Shown one piece after another: positions 32,793 to 44,975 of a stretch of 64,000 nt of DNA. Source of the stretch: Owenia fusiformis (taxonomy: Eukaryota; Annelida; Polychaeta; Sabellida; Oweniidae); NCBI GenBank assembly GCA_903813345.2, contig CAIIXF020000007.1:19765564-19829563 (forward strand), given 5' to 3'. The notes beneath the pieces are model-generated. The model ran no database searches, was not told where the DNA came from, and saw only the letters and a program-made list of their open reading frames with translations. Position numbers and translations under genes: made by a program. Positions within the stretch are counted from its first letter, which is position 1, and each line of letters starts with the position of its first letter.

Positions 32793-32913
32793 CTAGAACT
32801 CGACAACATAGTCATCTCTGGATTCATCATATATAGTTGTAGCCCCCATATCATCCCATTCCATTTCATCTCCTGCATCAGGTTCTGTTGTGAATGCCCT
32901 CTGGATTCCTTTC
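32793..32913 (-). CDS. Alternative last coding exon A (acidic tail, 39 codons)
   Basis: The acceptor ATTTGCAG|GAAAGG joins in phase 2 to the transmembrane exon. It encodes KGIQRAFTTEPDAGDEMEWD, then DMGATTIYDESRDDYVVEF, and TAG. It carries the EMEWDD motif also present in exon B, plus tyrosines in acidic context and an exposed C-terminal VVEF that could be a PDZ-type ligand (inference). Confidence 0.65.
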
Positions 32914-35900
32914 CTGCAAATGTAACCACAAGTATTTATCCTACAATTAGAGGTCACATCTGAACACATGTACAGTTAAAACATGTATATTCAAAGACCT
33001 CTCAAATCAGAACTTCTGCCAATATGAACACTTTTCTCCATTAATTTTGTTGTCTCCCATTGAATGACATTCTTAGGAACCTTGAGATATGGACACATGC
33101 CTACATCTTTGCCATTCAGATTTTAGCAGTTCAGCAATATGGTAATAGCATCAATCATAAGAGAGGAACTGAGGTTGAAGATTCACGCAGGGGGTAAGGT
33201 TTAAGGCTTCCAAAACAGAAGGTGTATGTTTTACTTCTCATACTTTGATAAGGCATAAGATTTCCCTACTCGATGCCAGGTTGGAAGGGATGACTTCCCC
33301 ATAGTTTATTCTTCACATCTTCATTGATTATACCCCGACATGTGATTCTTCTTTGTAGATCATCACATTACAGAAGAGCAGTTTTAGACACAAAGGAAGC
33401 AGTTATCCTTGGGGATAGTCATATTAAGAGGTGCAAGGGTTGAAAACTGAACTGAAAAGGGGACCTCAGAAAGACTCTCTTAATTGGGGTATTCTTCTTA
33501 CCTCTATTGAGACATTCAATTGTCTGAAAACTGCAGCTTTGTGTTAAGAATGTTTTCATCAAATTTATCAAAAACTATTTTATTCATGTTGGCATCGTCA
33601 GCTAGTGTGCTGGGACTAAGATCAGCACTATCATCCCATTCCATCTCAGCCTGGTCTGGCTCTATAGCTTCAACAGGTGCAAGGTCAGGGTGTTTGTAGG
33701 ATGGGTTGTCTATGAGGTTCACTTGTGGGCTGAAATAGGGATTGTTGTTAACAAGTGCAGGCATGGGAGAGGTACAACAGGAGTAGTTGTGTTAGAAAGT
33801 GAGAAATTGAAGGGATACTTCAGTTTGAGAATAAGGATGTGAGTTTGTTGAGTGATGCAGGAAATTGTGAAAGAATGCGAGAGATTTAGAAGCCATGACT
33901 GAGATCATTAAGGGAAGCGGGAGATTGTGAAGGGATGACTGAAATTGTGAAGGGATGCAAGAGATTTCGAAGGGATGACTGAGATTCTGAAGGGATGCGA
34001 GATTTCGAAGGGATGGCTGAGATCGTGAAAGGATGTGAGCGACTTCCAAGGGATGACTGAGATTGTAAAGAAAATGCGAGAGATTGCGGAGGAATGCGAG
34101 ACATTTCGAATGTGAAGGGATGCTTAAGATTTCGAAGGGATGGCTGAGATTGTGGAAGGATGTGAGCGATTTCGAAGGGATGGCTGAGATTGTGAAGTGA
34201 TGCGAGAGATTGTGAAGGGATGCGAGACATTTCGAATGTGAAGGGATGCTTACGATTTCGAAGGGATGGCTGAGATTGTGAAAGGATGCAGAGATTTCGA
34301 AGGGATGACTGGAATTGTGAAGGGATGCAAGATATTTCGAATGTGAAGGGATGCTAGAGATTTCGAAAGGATGGTTGAGATTGTGAAAGGATACGAGAGT
34401 GTTAGAAGGGATATGCATGTGACAGAGTAGTTGAGCCTCCAATGATGCTGTATATGTATTTCAATTGGGAAAGGAGAAAATTTGAAGACTGCATAAATGA
34501 CATTAATGTTGGATTCGCGGGAATCTGAAGGGGTCAGTAAGAAAGTGACATGAGAATGAGAAGGTAAATGGGAGTCTGATAATGTGAAAGGATACTCAAG
34601 GTAATAAAATGCATGGGAATGTGAATAGATGCGTGGGAATGTGAATAGATAAGTTGGAATGTGAATAAATGAGTGGGAATGTGAATAAATGAGTGGGAAT
34701 CTGGATAGATAAGTGGGAATGTGAATAAATGAGTTGGAATCTTAATAGATGCGTGGGAATTTGAATATATGGGTGGGAATTTGAATATATAAGTAGGACT
34801 TAGAATAGATGCGTGAAATGTGAATCGGTGTGTGAGAGTGTGAATAGATGCTTGGGAAATTGAATGGATGTGTTAGAAAATGACAGAATATGTTTGAAAA
34901 TATGAAAGGAATTTTGAAATTGAGAAACGATAATTAACTAAAAGTATTTCATTTTGAAAGGAATATCGTGCTGGGTCTTACTGTTAGCATGCATCATCGT
35001 GCAAACGGTTACGGTTGAGCGAAAACGAATCGGATGTGCGATAGGGGAAGTTATACTACTGTTCCTAATTTTTGTAATTCAATTACCTGTATTTTCTAAC
35101 CCTGTATTTCTTTCTAAGATAAACTCCTAGTGCTATTGCAAGTCCTATAAGTGCGAGACAGCCCACAACTATACCAACTATTGCTCCTAAAAGAAGTGAA
35201 AGATCAAAAGAACACAGTTAACATGCTATAGTTCATTGTACTGGTATATGAAACCTGGATGTACATAACACACACACAGAATAAAAGTGGCAATTTTACT
35301 TTAAGAACTAGTAATATGGGAAGGTTAAGCAACATGTTTTAAAGAAATTGTAATGTCCCTCTCAGTTATTTTTCCATGGACAACTATTTTTCTTCGTTCA
35401 TTTATACTCAATTGGGCGAGGGGATACTATGAATGGGTAACTCACTTGAGGATCATAATTCCATACGTTCACAATTTCTCTTAAAAAGTATAGCGCAACC
35501 TTCCTACTATGTCAATTTGTTCTATTATTACTTGATATTGTCAATCCACACAATCCAATAAAAATACTTAAAGTCCCCATGTGAAGTTTGAAAATATGTT
35601 TTTATCATTAATTTACTATTTGTCATGACTAAAAAAGTTATTTTAGAGATTTTTGAAAAAAATAAATTTTGAAAAATAAGTTGTCAGATTTTGATCTCTC
35701 AAATATTCAAATTTCCCGCAAAAAGTTGAAATCTTTTAATCATCAAATATTCCACCATACATTTCAAAAACATTATATTATTAACACCAATGTAAAGATT
35801 GAACAAAGAACACACTATTTCAATAATAAAATGTCATATCTAATGTGCAACACATCATGTTTTAGCATATCAAAAATAGTTTGCAACCTAAGTGATGTCA

Positions 35901-38659
35901 ACGTGACATCACTCAGGTGGCAAAACTTTTTGAAAAAAAATTCAATTTTTTCTATGTCAATCTTTAAATATGCTAAACTTAAAAAAACAATGATGATTGT
36001 CTAACCAGGTTAAAAGGAAGAATATATTATGTTTTCGATATTATTGTATCTATGAGAACTAAAATTTTGAAATGCATTTTTCTCTGAACCATTTTCATGC
36101 TTATTTTATTTTATGAACCGGTGTAAAAGGGTAGGAGGTCCTATCAAAGTATGGTCCTACTTTCCATTGATTTACATGGTGACCTTAATACAATTCTTTC
36201 CCTTATTATCGTATCCACAATCAGGGCCAGTAAGGGCCTTTAAGAAAGGGGACCATAATCCCCAGGGGACCATAATTTCTTTTACACCGGTTTTCTTAAT
36301 TTTTTGGGCAAAAACATGTGAGGATGAATGCTATGCATTGGTGTGAATTTTCGCTTATCAAAAGATACATATGACCTCTAAAAATTACTTTTAGATAAGT
36401 TCACGATTTTTCGAACAAAAAAGTCCTTCAAAAAATTTCATATATCACACTTTAACATTGGGTTTAAGTTTAAAATATGAATATAAGCCTAGGTGGTTTA
36501 AACTTTAGATGTGGTAGCTCCACCATTTGTTATGAAGGAATGTGACACACAATTAAAGTGGGGGTTGCTCTAGAACTATAGGAAATGGGTCGCTCCATCT
36601 TTCACTATATTCACTATTCAGAGATTGAGCAATGAAAAAGGTACGCATGTTACACGCGCATGATTCAGAAAAGGTTGATGCTTTTAGATGTAAACACAGT
36701 CTGAACAAAACTCCGTAAGCGCCTCAAAGAGAGACTGTAATCACGATGCTGAAATGAAGATTGGAAACCAAATATCAACCAAAAACCAATAGTCTGGATG
36801 GTACTAATGCATAATGAAACAAAAAACTCGTCCGAACAACCCGCCGAACACACGACTCTAGTCATCGTCAAGTCGATGAAGTCTGGAGCCGTGTGTTCGT
36901 TGGATGAACGTTGAAATCTACGTTGAAGATAACTAAGCGTACCCGTCATTACAGCATTCTTATGCCCTACTCCATGTGGAGACATCGTGGATGAGGTATT
37001 GTTCCATGGTTCAGTACCATTCCTCCAAAAACTACTTGAGACTGTGCTTGTTGTCGGCAATGATGACGTCGATGACTTGTTAGGGGCCATTCCAGAGGCT
37101 GAAGATGTGTTATTCATTTTACTACCATTGAACTTTAGATATCCCTTAATAGGTGTAGTGTTTTGAGTTTTATTTGTATTTATTCCACTGTCATTTTGAT
37201 GCGCTTGAGATTGTTCAAAGTATCGTACTCCTCTAACAGCGGGTTTATAAGTATCTGCAACAACTGAAATGAAAATTTAATTAGGTCACTATGTCAATCT
37301 TTTGTTGTAATAGTAACCGACAAGAGAATACTTCATGTTTTGAATATTAGTAACAAAAATTTAAAATGAAAAAACTTTGTGTTTTATACAGCTTACTAAA
37401 ATGATGAAATGGCTCTGCTAAAATTGAACGAGGATGTAAAATAACATAAAAACCTCGGATTAAACAAACATGTTCACGTTGACATTACTAAAAATGAATT
37501 GAATGAATTTGATAACATTGTGGCTCTAATAAATTAAAACTGTCACCAGTATCCATATAAACAACAATATTTTAGTAATATTTTACTGATAAAGAAGTAT
37601 GCATTTTAAACGTCTATTTCATTTCAAAGGAAGGTTGTTACGCTCTGACAAAATAACCAAACAGTACATGAATAAGATATAAATGTAATTCAAAACAACT
37701 TTGGGATCTCCTTCAAAAACGTTTCAATATATAAAGTACACACACCAATCCTGTGTTGATATTACAATAACTTCGATCATTTATAATGATGATATCATTT
37801 TAAAAAATCTTCAATTTAGACAAAATAACCGATAACTCGATGGTGCATTATGGGAAGCAAGTTGAGAGCGGTTCTTCCTTCGTGACACCATTTAATCAGT
37901 AGACCTAAAGTATCGTTATTTTAGTTCCATAAAGGGGTAGTAAAAGAACTGCAAACAAATAAATAAACATGTACAATTCATTTGTGTTTGACCTAGATAT
38001 AAAAGCAAACGTTATTTTTATTATGAACAACTTAAACTTAGTTTATTCAGTCCAATCATATATCAGTAAAACCTGTCTTAGTGAACACCTCTCTCTAGTG
38101 AACACATGTCTCTTGCGGAATCCTTCATCCGCACAAACTATACCGACTGCCTTCTTTGCAGTGAACACCTACCAATAATGAACATTTCTTATTGGCAAAA
38201 AAACGAAATATGTTCACAACTAAGTATTTTTACAATAAAGTATTTAAATATATATTTTTGCAATGACGTATTGTCATCATGTCGTTGTTTGTTTGTTTGT
38301 GTTTGTTTATTTTTGTTTGTTTGTTAATCTGTTGGATACTTAATTATTTTTACTTGATGTCAGGCGCTCTATCACCATACCATCAAAACTGGCTTATCCA
38401 ATGATGATATTACCTAATGAAATAATGCCTACCTGAAATCCCTAAATGCATATTAAACTAGCGAATGTTTTAACTAAAACCCATGCTCGTGTAGAAACTG
38501 TTGGAATGAGACCTCTACTATAAACTTAATGTTGATATGAAATGAGTTGATTAATCCAACAGGTGTACTAAAGTTTAAATTTTAATTTCTGTATCTTAAA
38601 ATGTTATACTCACCTGGTAATGTCACACAAAATACAAGCAAAAACAAACTTTTAGGCAT
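32793..38659 (-). CDS. Sialomucin-like single-pass membrane protein with alternative tails (unrecognised)
   Basis: I do not recognise a named orthologue. Proposed exons: 38614-38659 (signal peptide MPKSLFLLVFCVTLP), about 36943-37263 (ectodomain), 35087-35186 (transmembrane AIVGIVVGCLALIGLAIALG followed by RKKYRVRKYR), then either 32793-32913 or 33516-33729 as last coding exon. Both last exons accept the same phase. The ectodomain is Ser/Thr/Asn-rich with about eight N-glycosylation sequons (NDS, NKT, NGS, NTS, NKS, NGT among them) and no cysteines, so it looks like a small mucin-type stalk. Predicted products are about 195 and 226 residues. The donor of exon 2 is inferred: ACGG|GTACGC at 36943 fits the phase and leads straight into the membrane segment, but GGT codons at two other places could also serve. 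Coding outside the signal and membrane exons is less certain. Confidence 0.65.
33516..33729 (-). CDS. Alternative last coding exon B (70 codons, NPxY-type motif)
   Basis: The acceptor CTATTTCAG|CCCACAAG also joins in phase 2 to the transmembrane exon. It encodes PQVNLIDNPSYKHPDLAPVE, then AIEPDQAEMEWDDSADLSPS, ending in LQFSDN and TGA. NPSY is an NPxY-type PTB/endocytic motif. EMEWDD is shared with exon A, indicating that the two exons are ancient duplicates. A good donor (AATAGAG|GTAAGA) follows 16 nt after the stop, so the exon may be followed by a 3' UTR intron or spliced onward. Confidence 0.6.
33790..34430 (-). repeat. Degenerate minisatellite next to exon B acceptor, rich in CTCAG
   Basis: Units of about 37-40 bp; on the minus strand they read CATCCCTTCGAAATC, then CATCCCTTCACAATCTCAGC. 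Each unit is pyrimidine-rich and many contain CTCAG, so the array offers many acceptor-like sites just upstream (5') of exon B. Open frames of 216 and 114 residues through it are repeat artefacts. Confidence 0.8.
34600..34880 (+). repeat. Minisatellite of about 20 bp units
   Basis: About 13 variants of GTGGGAATGTGAATAAATGA, with GAATAGATGC and GAATATATGG variants. It lies in the same intron as the preceding array and resembles its GAATGTGAA content, possibly a derivative. Confidence 0.8.
35568..36455. mobile_element. Possible TTAA-flanked MITE (piggyBac-like)
   Basis: TTAA at 35568-35571 and 36452-36455 flank a segment whose ends are weakly inverted (AGTCCCCATGTGAAG... versus AGTGTGATATATGAA...). 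The interior has a 23 bp near-palindrome AGTGATGTCAACGTGACATC at 35891. A smaller MITE is nested inside. The TIR match is weak, so this is tentative. Confidence 0.35.
36116..36292. mobile_element. Short MITE with ACCGGTGTAAAAG termini
   Basis: Left end AACCGGTGTAAAAG and right end CTTTTACACCGGTT are perfect inverted repeats of 14 bp enclosing 149 bp. The interior repeats GGACCATAATC/GGACCATAATT. A fresh-looking element. Confidence 0.82.
37264..38613. other. Intron 1 of the sialomucin-like gene
   Basis: No exon seen. It contains a partial copy of the CAGTAAAACCTGTC element (about 38063-38180) and a TTTG-rich microsatellite (38284-38325). Confidence 0.5.
38063..38185 (+). repeat. Copy of the CAGTAAAACCTGTC ... 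GTGAACACC dispersed element
   Basis: CAGTAAAACCTGTCTTAGTG, then AACACCTCTCTCTAGTGAAC and later GCAGTGAACACCTACC. Related ends occur at 40329-40508 and 47239-47300. Confidence 0.6.
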
Positions 38660-39264
38660 GATTATGTTTGTCGTTTATCAATCCCTTATATGTATTCATT
38701 TTATGTGAATTCTTTGTATGTATGTAGTTTGTAGATTTTAAAGTTGATCTTTGGACAGAAGTAATGATAAAGGCGCATGTTGTACACTATGTAGATCGAC
38801 CACTTCAAGAATAGAAGTCTGTTAATATTTAAATATCTCCGTGATTCCTCTACGTGCTCATTGATAACATGCACCACTGTTTCAGTCATTTGATTGAAAC
38901 TTTATTTTTATTTCTCTTTATTTTTAAACAATTTTGATTTGCAAGATATCATTCTGACTTTGATTAACATTTATTGTTGATAAAAAGCATCACAAAAACA
39001 TACAGAATTGAGACCAGTAAAGGTCTGTGGAAAACTAACAGCTGCCAACAGTTCGCAAATGGCAGCTCCACCGTTTATTTTAATGAATGGAAATCGTCAA
39101 TGCTTAAAACAGGACATGTAAATTGAGTATTTTGATAACTTGGAGCGTTATCTGAAGGATTGTTTGCTGCCTTGATGCACAAACAAACAAGGCTCAGTGA
39201 TTCACACTCAATTCACCTTCAACGTATCAAAATAAACTTGAATTGACATATTCAAGACAAAAAA

Positions 39265-39313
39265 ATAATGAGGATTCATGTCAACATGTCATGTTGACAT
39301 GAATCCTCATTAT
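39265..39313. repeat. Perfect 24 + 24 bp palindrome with one-base spacer
   Basis: The arm ATAATGAGGATTCATGTCAA/CATG (39265-39288) is followed by a single T and then its exact reverse complement (39290-39313). It is intergenic, upstream of the sialomucin-like gene. No loop or tail typical of an RNA gene is evident. Confidence 0.9.
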
Positions 39314-39589
39314 GTTTTTCAAAATGTCCTATTCAAAGATAGAATGTTTATCGCTTCTTTGAGGAATAAATAATCATATGTCATTCTTTATTGGAAATTA
39401 AAATGCAAGAGTATGTACATGTAGTTACCACCGAGGGCGGAGTCCGGCCATGGATGAGTGCTTTTACTAATGAAATAATAAAGAATAAAACATTGTAAAT
39501 ATAATGCACACTAAGTTCGGGGTAAAGATTCGTATTGCTTTTTGACAGAAAATGGGGTTTCACAGATCACAAATAAATGGAATCATTGC

Positions 39590-40140
39590 ACAAGCAACCA
39601 AACAATTAGGCTGTGTGGCAAAATGAATCGAACGTTTGGGCCTTGGGGGACAATTAATCAAACAACAGGGATGTGGGACTGGGCTGTGGGGGACAATTAA
39701 CCAATCAACTGGGCTGTGTGGCAAAATGAATCGAACAACTGGGCCTTGGGGGACAATCAGGGATGTGGGGCACAATCAAGCAAACAACTGGGCTGTAAGG
39801 GACAATTAACCAAACAACTGGGCTGTGGGGCACAATCAAGCAAACAACTGGGCTGTAGGGGTCAATTAACCAAACAACTGGGCATTGCAGCACAATTAAC
39901 CAAACAGGGATGTGGGGCACAATCAACCAAACAACTGGACTGTGGGGCATAATGAATCGAACACCTGGGCCGTAGGGCACAATCAACCAAATGACAGAGA
40001 TGTGGGTCACAATCAAACAAACAACTGCCCTTTGGGCCATGTCAACTAAACAACTGGGCTGTGAAACACAATAAATCAAACAACCAAACTTCTGGCAAAA
40101 TCAACCAACAAGTAGGCTTTGGAACACAGTCATTAAAATA
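39590..40140. repeat. Minisatellite of about 30 bp units
   Basis: About 17 variants of GGGCTGTGGGGCACAATCAA, then CCAAACAACT. ORFs on both strands (up to 124 residues) are due to the near-multiple-of-three period. Units are moderately diverged. Confidence 0.88.
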
Positions 40141-40328
40141 TACAACTGCCCTCTGGGTGTATATTAGACAATTGTTTTAAATGATGGTAGTTTGTTTCTT
40201 TAAAATTATTTGTATTCCTTTTTTCTCTGGGATTTTGAATACTTTACTCTTTTAGTACATGTGCTCACATCATTCATAATCAATACCTTATTCTGAAATA
40301 TGTTTATTTACAAGGGTCAGAGGGTTAG

Positions 40329-40508
40329 TACAGTAACACCTGTCTAAGTGGAACACCTTTGGTACCTCTAAAAAGTATTCCACTTGTGAGGTGTTCCACT
40401 TATAGAGGTTCATTTAACATTGAGTATATTGGTCTTGGGACGCTGAAAAATGTTCCGCAACAGAGGTGTTCCAGTTGTAGAGGTGTTCCACTTCACAGGT
40501 TCACTGTA
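40329..40508. mobile_element. MITE, ACAGTAACACCTGTCTAAGTGG family
   Basis: The left end TACAGTAACACCTGTCTAAG, then TGGAACACC, pairs with the right end GGTGTTCCACTTCACAGGTT, then CACTGTA. Internal CCACTTGTGAGGTGTTCCAC segments add nested inverted repeats. The element is about 180 bp. Confidence 0.8.
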
Positions 40509-40559
40509 GTTAAGACTATTGATAATGGTACAGTTAAATTGTTAAGACAAGGCTTTGAG

Positions 40560-42420
40560 ATAACCCCTTAAGAGGCGAGAACATCAGAAAAGTGAGCATT
40601 GAAAATGTACTACTCAACACCAAAACTTGTGTATTTATATTTATTTTATTTTGTAATGCTATAGCAGAATCAACATTAATAACATATTGAATAATCCACT
40701 TTGGTGGGGTCAGTCAGGAAATCACAGAGCAAAAGAAACCGAAAGAAGATTGTTGATCTATGTGTGTGTATACTTCCCCGTCCGCCGGCCTAATGTCAGA
40801 GAAGATGCCCATGAATAATAACTGTATATGGTGTAAGGGACTCATTAAAATCCTGACAGCCCCCACTATCCATTATAGTTGGTTCTATAGCAAAGTTTAT
40901 CACATTAGATGGGTGTTTCCGTGTATATTTACAGCACATGTATATTGTAAGGCTATAATAATAATTACATTCTTCGTTGATTTTTGTTGAATTGATGCAA
41001 TCAATGAGGAAAGCTTTGACATCAAATCAATTGACAATCCCCTCTATCCGTTATAGTTGATACACCAACTTATAAAGCAAAGAACATGTACATCGTAAGG
41101 CTAAAATAAAAATACATTATTCACATTGATTTTTGTTAAAATTCATTCAATTGTGGTGAATATATAAATGTACAATTCAAATTCAAAAATTACATACAAA
41201 TATAAACAATACAATAATAAAAAGCATACAAAATTAACTGCACTTTGAGATACTCATAATACCCAAGCTAATAATAGTCACAGTAATTGACAATTTATAT
41301 TGCATTGAGATCTCCAAACATATATTTCTATATTAAGAATGGTGTACTAGGTCATTATCTTGCTATATCATATATATACATGTATGTTTAAGTTGATCAT
41401 GAAGTGATTTTGGAATGTCTTTCCAGTATATGTCAGAATAGTAACCTTTTCAAATAATACTGGTACAATAATATTTTATTCAAATAACAGCACTTGAATG
41501 ATGTACAAGGGATAAGAGAGAGAGAGAGAGAGTAAAATGTTAGAAGGTAGCAATCTTTTCTTAAAGTTAAAGAGAGAATCAGAGATAGCGAGCAGGCTAA
41601 ACAAAAAATTGTTTCAATTTTAGAATATTTTTGGCTCATGTCATTCCTTGTCACGTCTATTTTCTAAAAATCACAAAAGTGCATACTTTATTCAAGGAAA
41701 ACAAAAGATTTTTACAATAATGTATTATTTTTCTATAAGAATGGTTACCATACTTATTATTTGGGAGAATTTAAACATCTTTCACCCATTTTTGCACTTT
41801 GAATCATTAATAACTTCAACAATTTATAACATATTGTGAATCTTTTGGGAGATATTGTATTTGATATTGTAAGGAATAGATTGGTAGGTCAATTATGCAC
41901 GTTGCTTGTAATTTTGTCACTCCCTATAGATCTGATTCTGCCTTTAATTTTCCTTATAATCCTGGCTGATCTTATATTCTGAAAACAGAATTGAGATATC
42001 TGATCAAATATCAAAGATTTAAGATGCAACAATGTCAAAATTCGTTGTAAATGAAAAATAGTCTAAAATGAGATTTCCCATTTTCAAAACTAATTTAGTA
42101 CTGCCAGATATTCTTGAAAAGGATTATTCCGAAATAAAGCCAAAACAGGCCACATTTTTAGAAAATAAGCATGACATGGTCATCAAAGCATGAAATTTTG
42201 ACAATTTTTAACAACTAACACCCCAGTCACATTTCCTATGGCGACCCTGCAGTCTATCATTTCTGCGGCCAGTAACATTTCTACGCTCGCCGTGGAATTT
42301 CTGCGCTCTCATACTTTTGCAGTCACATTTCCCACGGCAGCCGCACGGTGAATTTTAAATTTCTGTTGATAAATAATACTTTTTTCATTTTATTTACATC
42401 AGGGCAATTTATAAATGTTA
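40560..42420. other. Intergenic, no gene recognised
   Basis: AT-rich with an AG microsatellite (about 41516-41533) and a GC-richer patch around 42235-42350 (TCTGCGGCC, GCTCGCCGTGG, CGGCAGCCGCAC). No exon found. Confidence 0.45.
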
Positions 42421-42429
42421 TTCATAGTG

Positions 42430-43330
42430 CTAGGATATAAATGTTCTTCTAAGTACATGCACAATATTATAAATCACATTGCATATAAATGTTCTGCTAA
42501 GTACATGCACAATATCATACATCACATTGCATATAAATGTTCTGCTAAGTACATGCACAATATCATACATCACATTGCATATAAATGTTCTGCTAAGTAC
42601 ATGCACAATATTATAAATCACATTGCATATAAATGTTCTGCTAAGTACATGCACAATATCATACATCACATTGCATATAAATGTTCTGCTAAGTACATGC
42701 ACAATATCATACATCACATTGCATATAAATGTTCTGCTAAGTACATGCACAATATCATACATCACATTGCATATAAAAGTTCTGCTAAGTACATGCACAA
42801 TATCATACATCACATTGCATATAAATGTTCTGCTAAGTACATGCACAATATCATACATCACATTGCATATAAATGTTCTGCTAAGTACATGCACAATATT
42901 ATAAATCACATTGCATATAAATGTTCTGCTAAGTACATGCACAATATCATACATCACATTGCATATAAATGTTCTGCTAAGTACATGCACAATATCATAC
43001 ATCACATTGCATATAAATGTTCTGCTAAGTACATGCACAATATCATGCATCACATAGCATATACATTTTCTGCTAAATACATGCACAATATCATGCATCA
43101 CATTGCATATAAATTTTCTGCTAAGTACATGCACAATATCATACATCACATTGCATATAAAAGTTCTGCTAAGTACATGCACAATATCATACATCACATT
43201 GCATATAAATGTTCTGCTAAGTACATGCACAATATCATGCATCACATTGCATATAAATTTTCTGCTAAATACATGCACAATATCATGCATCACATTGCAT
43301 ATAAATGTTCTGCTAAGTACATGCATACAT
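42430..43330. repeat. Highly homogeneous 48 bp tandem array, about 18.5 copies
   Basis: The unit is AAATGTTCTGCTAAGTACAT, GCACAATATCATACATCACA, TTGCATAT. Because 48 is a multiple of three and the unit lacks stops in several frames, it leaves ORFs of 316 residues (+) and 298 residues (-). Variant units (ATTATAAATC in copies 1, 4 and 10; ATCATGC in copies 13, 14, 17, 18) are scattered in blocks, showing amplification of multi-unit segments. No flanking exon or signal peptide supports coding. Confidence 0.95.
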
Positions 43331-43399
43331 GTAGAAAGACTTTTTTATCTGATTCCTGGATGTAGTACATGTAGATTATAAATCAAATAAATGTGATAA

Positions 43400-44970
43400 G
43401 TTATACGATTTCAAAACATTTCTGATGTTTATATTATATCCTATACTAACAACCCGTGTCATAGTTTCTTGAATTGTATGATTCAAAATAATCCTGTTAA
43501 ATACTTAAAATAATAAGTAAATAACTAAACGATACACCAAAAATATATCTAGTCCTTCAGAAACTATTTTAAGTACATATCAATTGGACCTTAAGCTGCA
43601 TATGTAACAATTTTGTTTTATAAAATTATGCTAAAAAATATCCCTGCATTTTTTATAACCTATAACACTACAAAATACTTAAGTACAATACCACAAACTT
43701 CTTGCAACTTACATGTCCTAATATCAGAAACATGTTCATGTACCAGTGCCAGCCTTAACAAAGCTGATTTCTATGTTTATGACTCATTCAATGGCATGAC
43801 ATTAATACACAATTAGACTAGAGTTATTTTCAGGCAATGAAATATTTAATTCATACAAATGCTGATGATTAAACTAAATCCTAACAAACTAGCCATTAAT
43901 GCCTTACAAAAATACTGTGCAGTGCATATTACTAGAAAGTGCATATGTACAGTAAATGGTGACATATTCATATTATTTTTTGATCTGGATCAACCATCGA
44001 GATTGAAATTAAATTGAAAAGTTAGAAACTAAATCAAGAAACTGAATTCAATTTAATTGAATTTGATCAATGCCTCATACGTTTCAATATTATGCAGTCT
44101 TTGAGCATTTCATTTCAAAATTCAATAAAAAGAAACTCAGAGAATACTGCAAACTTCAATTTCCCATGCTTTCAATGGCAATGAATATAAGTGGTCATAT
44201 AATATCTATTGTTTCTGACAAAACCACTCTCCAAATGCCCCAGCTTCTCTTTGTTCATTACACTACATTTATCTCTGTAGTTGGCAAATCTAATTGCACT
44301 ATACTTTTCAATATGACAGTAACCCTGAGTTTTCTTAATAAGTAAGAGCCTTTCTTTGTGATTTCTTCTTCAATAACTCACAGTAAAGTGAGAGTATTTG
44401 TCTCATTATTTATCAATCACCCTAAAAGTGATTGAATAGCAAAACGGATTCACATGATAATAATTCCAAAACTTTTCATCAAAAACAAAATTGTACTTAG
44501 TACTATTTGCCATCTACAGAGAGAGGTAAAGCTGGAATAACAAATAATCCTTAGATCCCAACAAAATCACACCTATTTATGAAGTGTAACAAAATGCACT
44601 ACAACCGTATTAAAAAATTCTTAATTGTTCATATTCAATAATCATGTATATAGAGCTATAGGAACAGCTGACTTTAACACATCAACATTGCATACATAGA
44701 ACTGCAACCATGTCTTACATTCCCAGTTAGACCCTATATATATACCCATTTTTCCATTCTTTTCATAATCATTCATGATTTCAAAATTAATATACATACA
44801 TGTATACAAATACAAGATATTTCATAAAGACTTCTTATTTTACACCATGTTAAATGCCAAATATAGAGCTTTTATGTCTAAGATTGATCGTGAGGGGTTT
44901 AATCATTATGAAACACCTTGTAGAGAGAAGATCAAGCTTAATGAAGATAATATCTACTGTGCCCCTTGCA
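43400..44970. other. 3' flank of the EMI/EGF receptor, no gene recognised
   Basis: AT-rich. It probably contains the receptor's 3' UTR at the right-hand end. ORFs here show no domain. Confidence 0.45.
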
Positions 44971-44975
44971 CTTCC

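Noticed and set aside
33792-34442. 216-residue ORF rich in SHPFEIS
   Set aside because: Repeat translation; the units are degenerate and include frameshifts, and no splice structure supports it.
39705-40079. 124-residue ORF rich in WLIVPHSPV
   Set aside because: By-product of the roughly 30 bp minisatellite.
42430-43330. CRISPR-like array
   Set aside because: Units are directly adjacent without unique spacers, and the genome is clearly animal.
42415-43365. 316-residue (+) and 298-residue (-) ORFs
   Set aside because: Both arise from the same 48 bp tandem array; open frames on both strands with no flanking exon, signal peptide or domain argue against coding.
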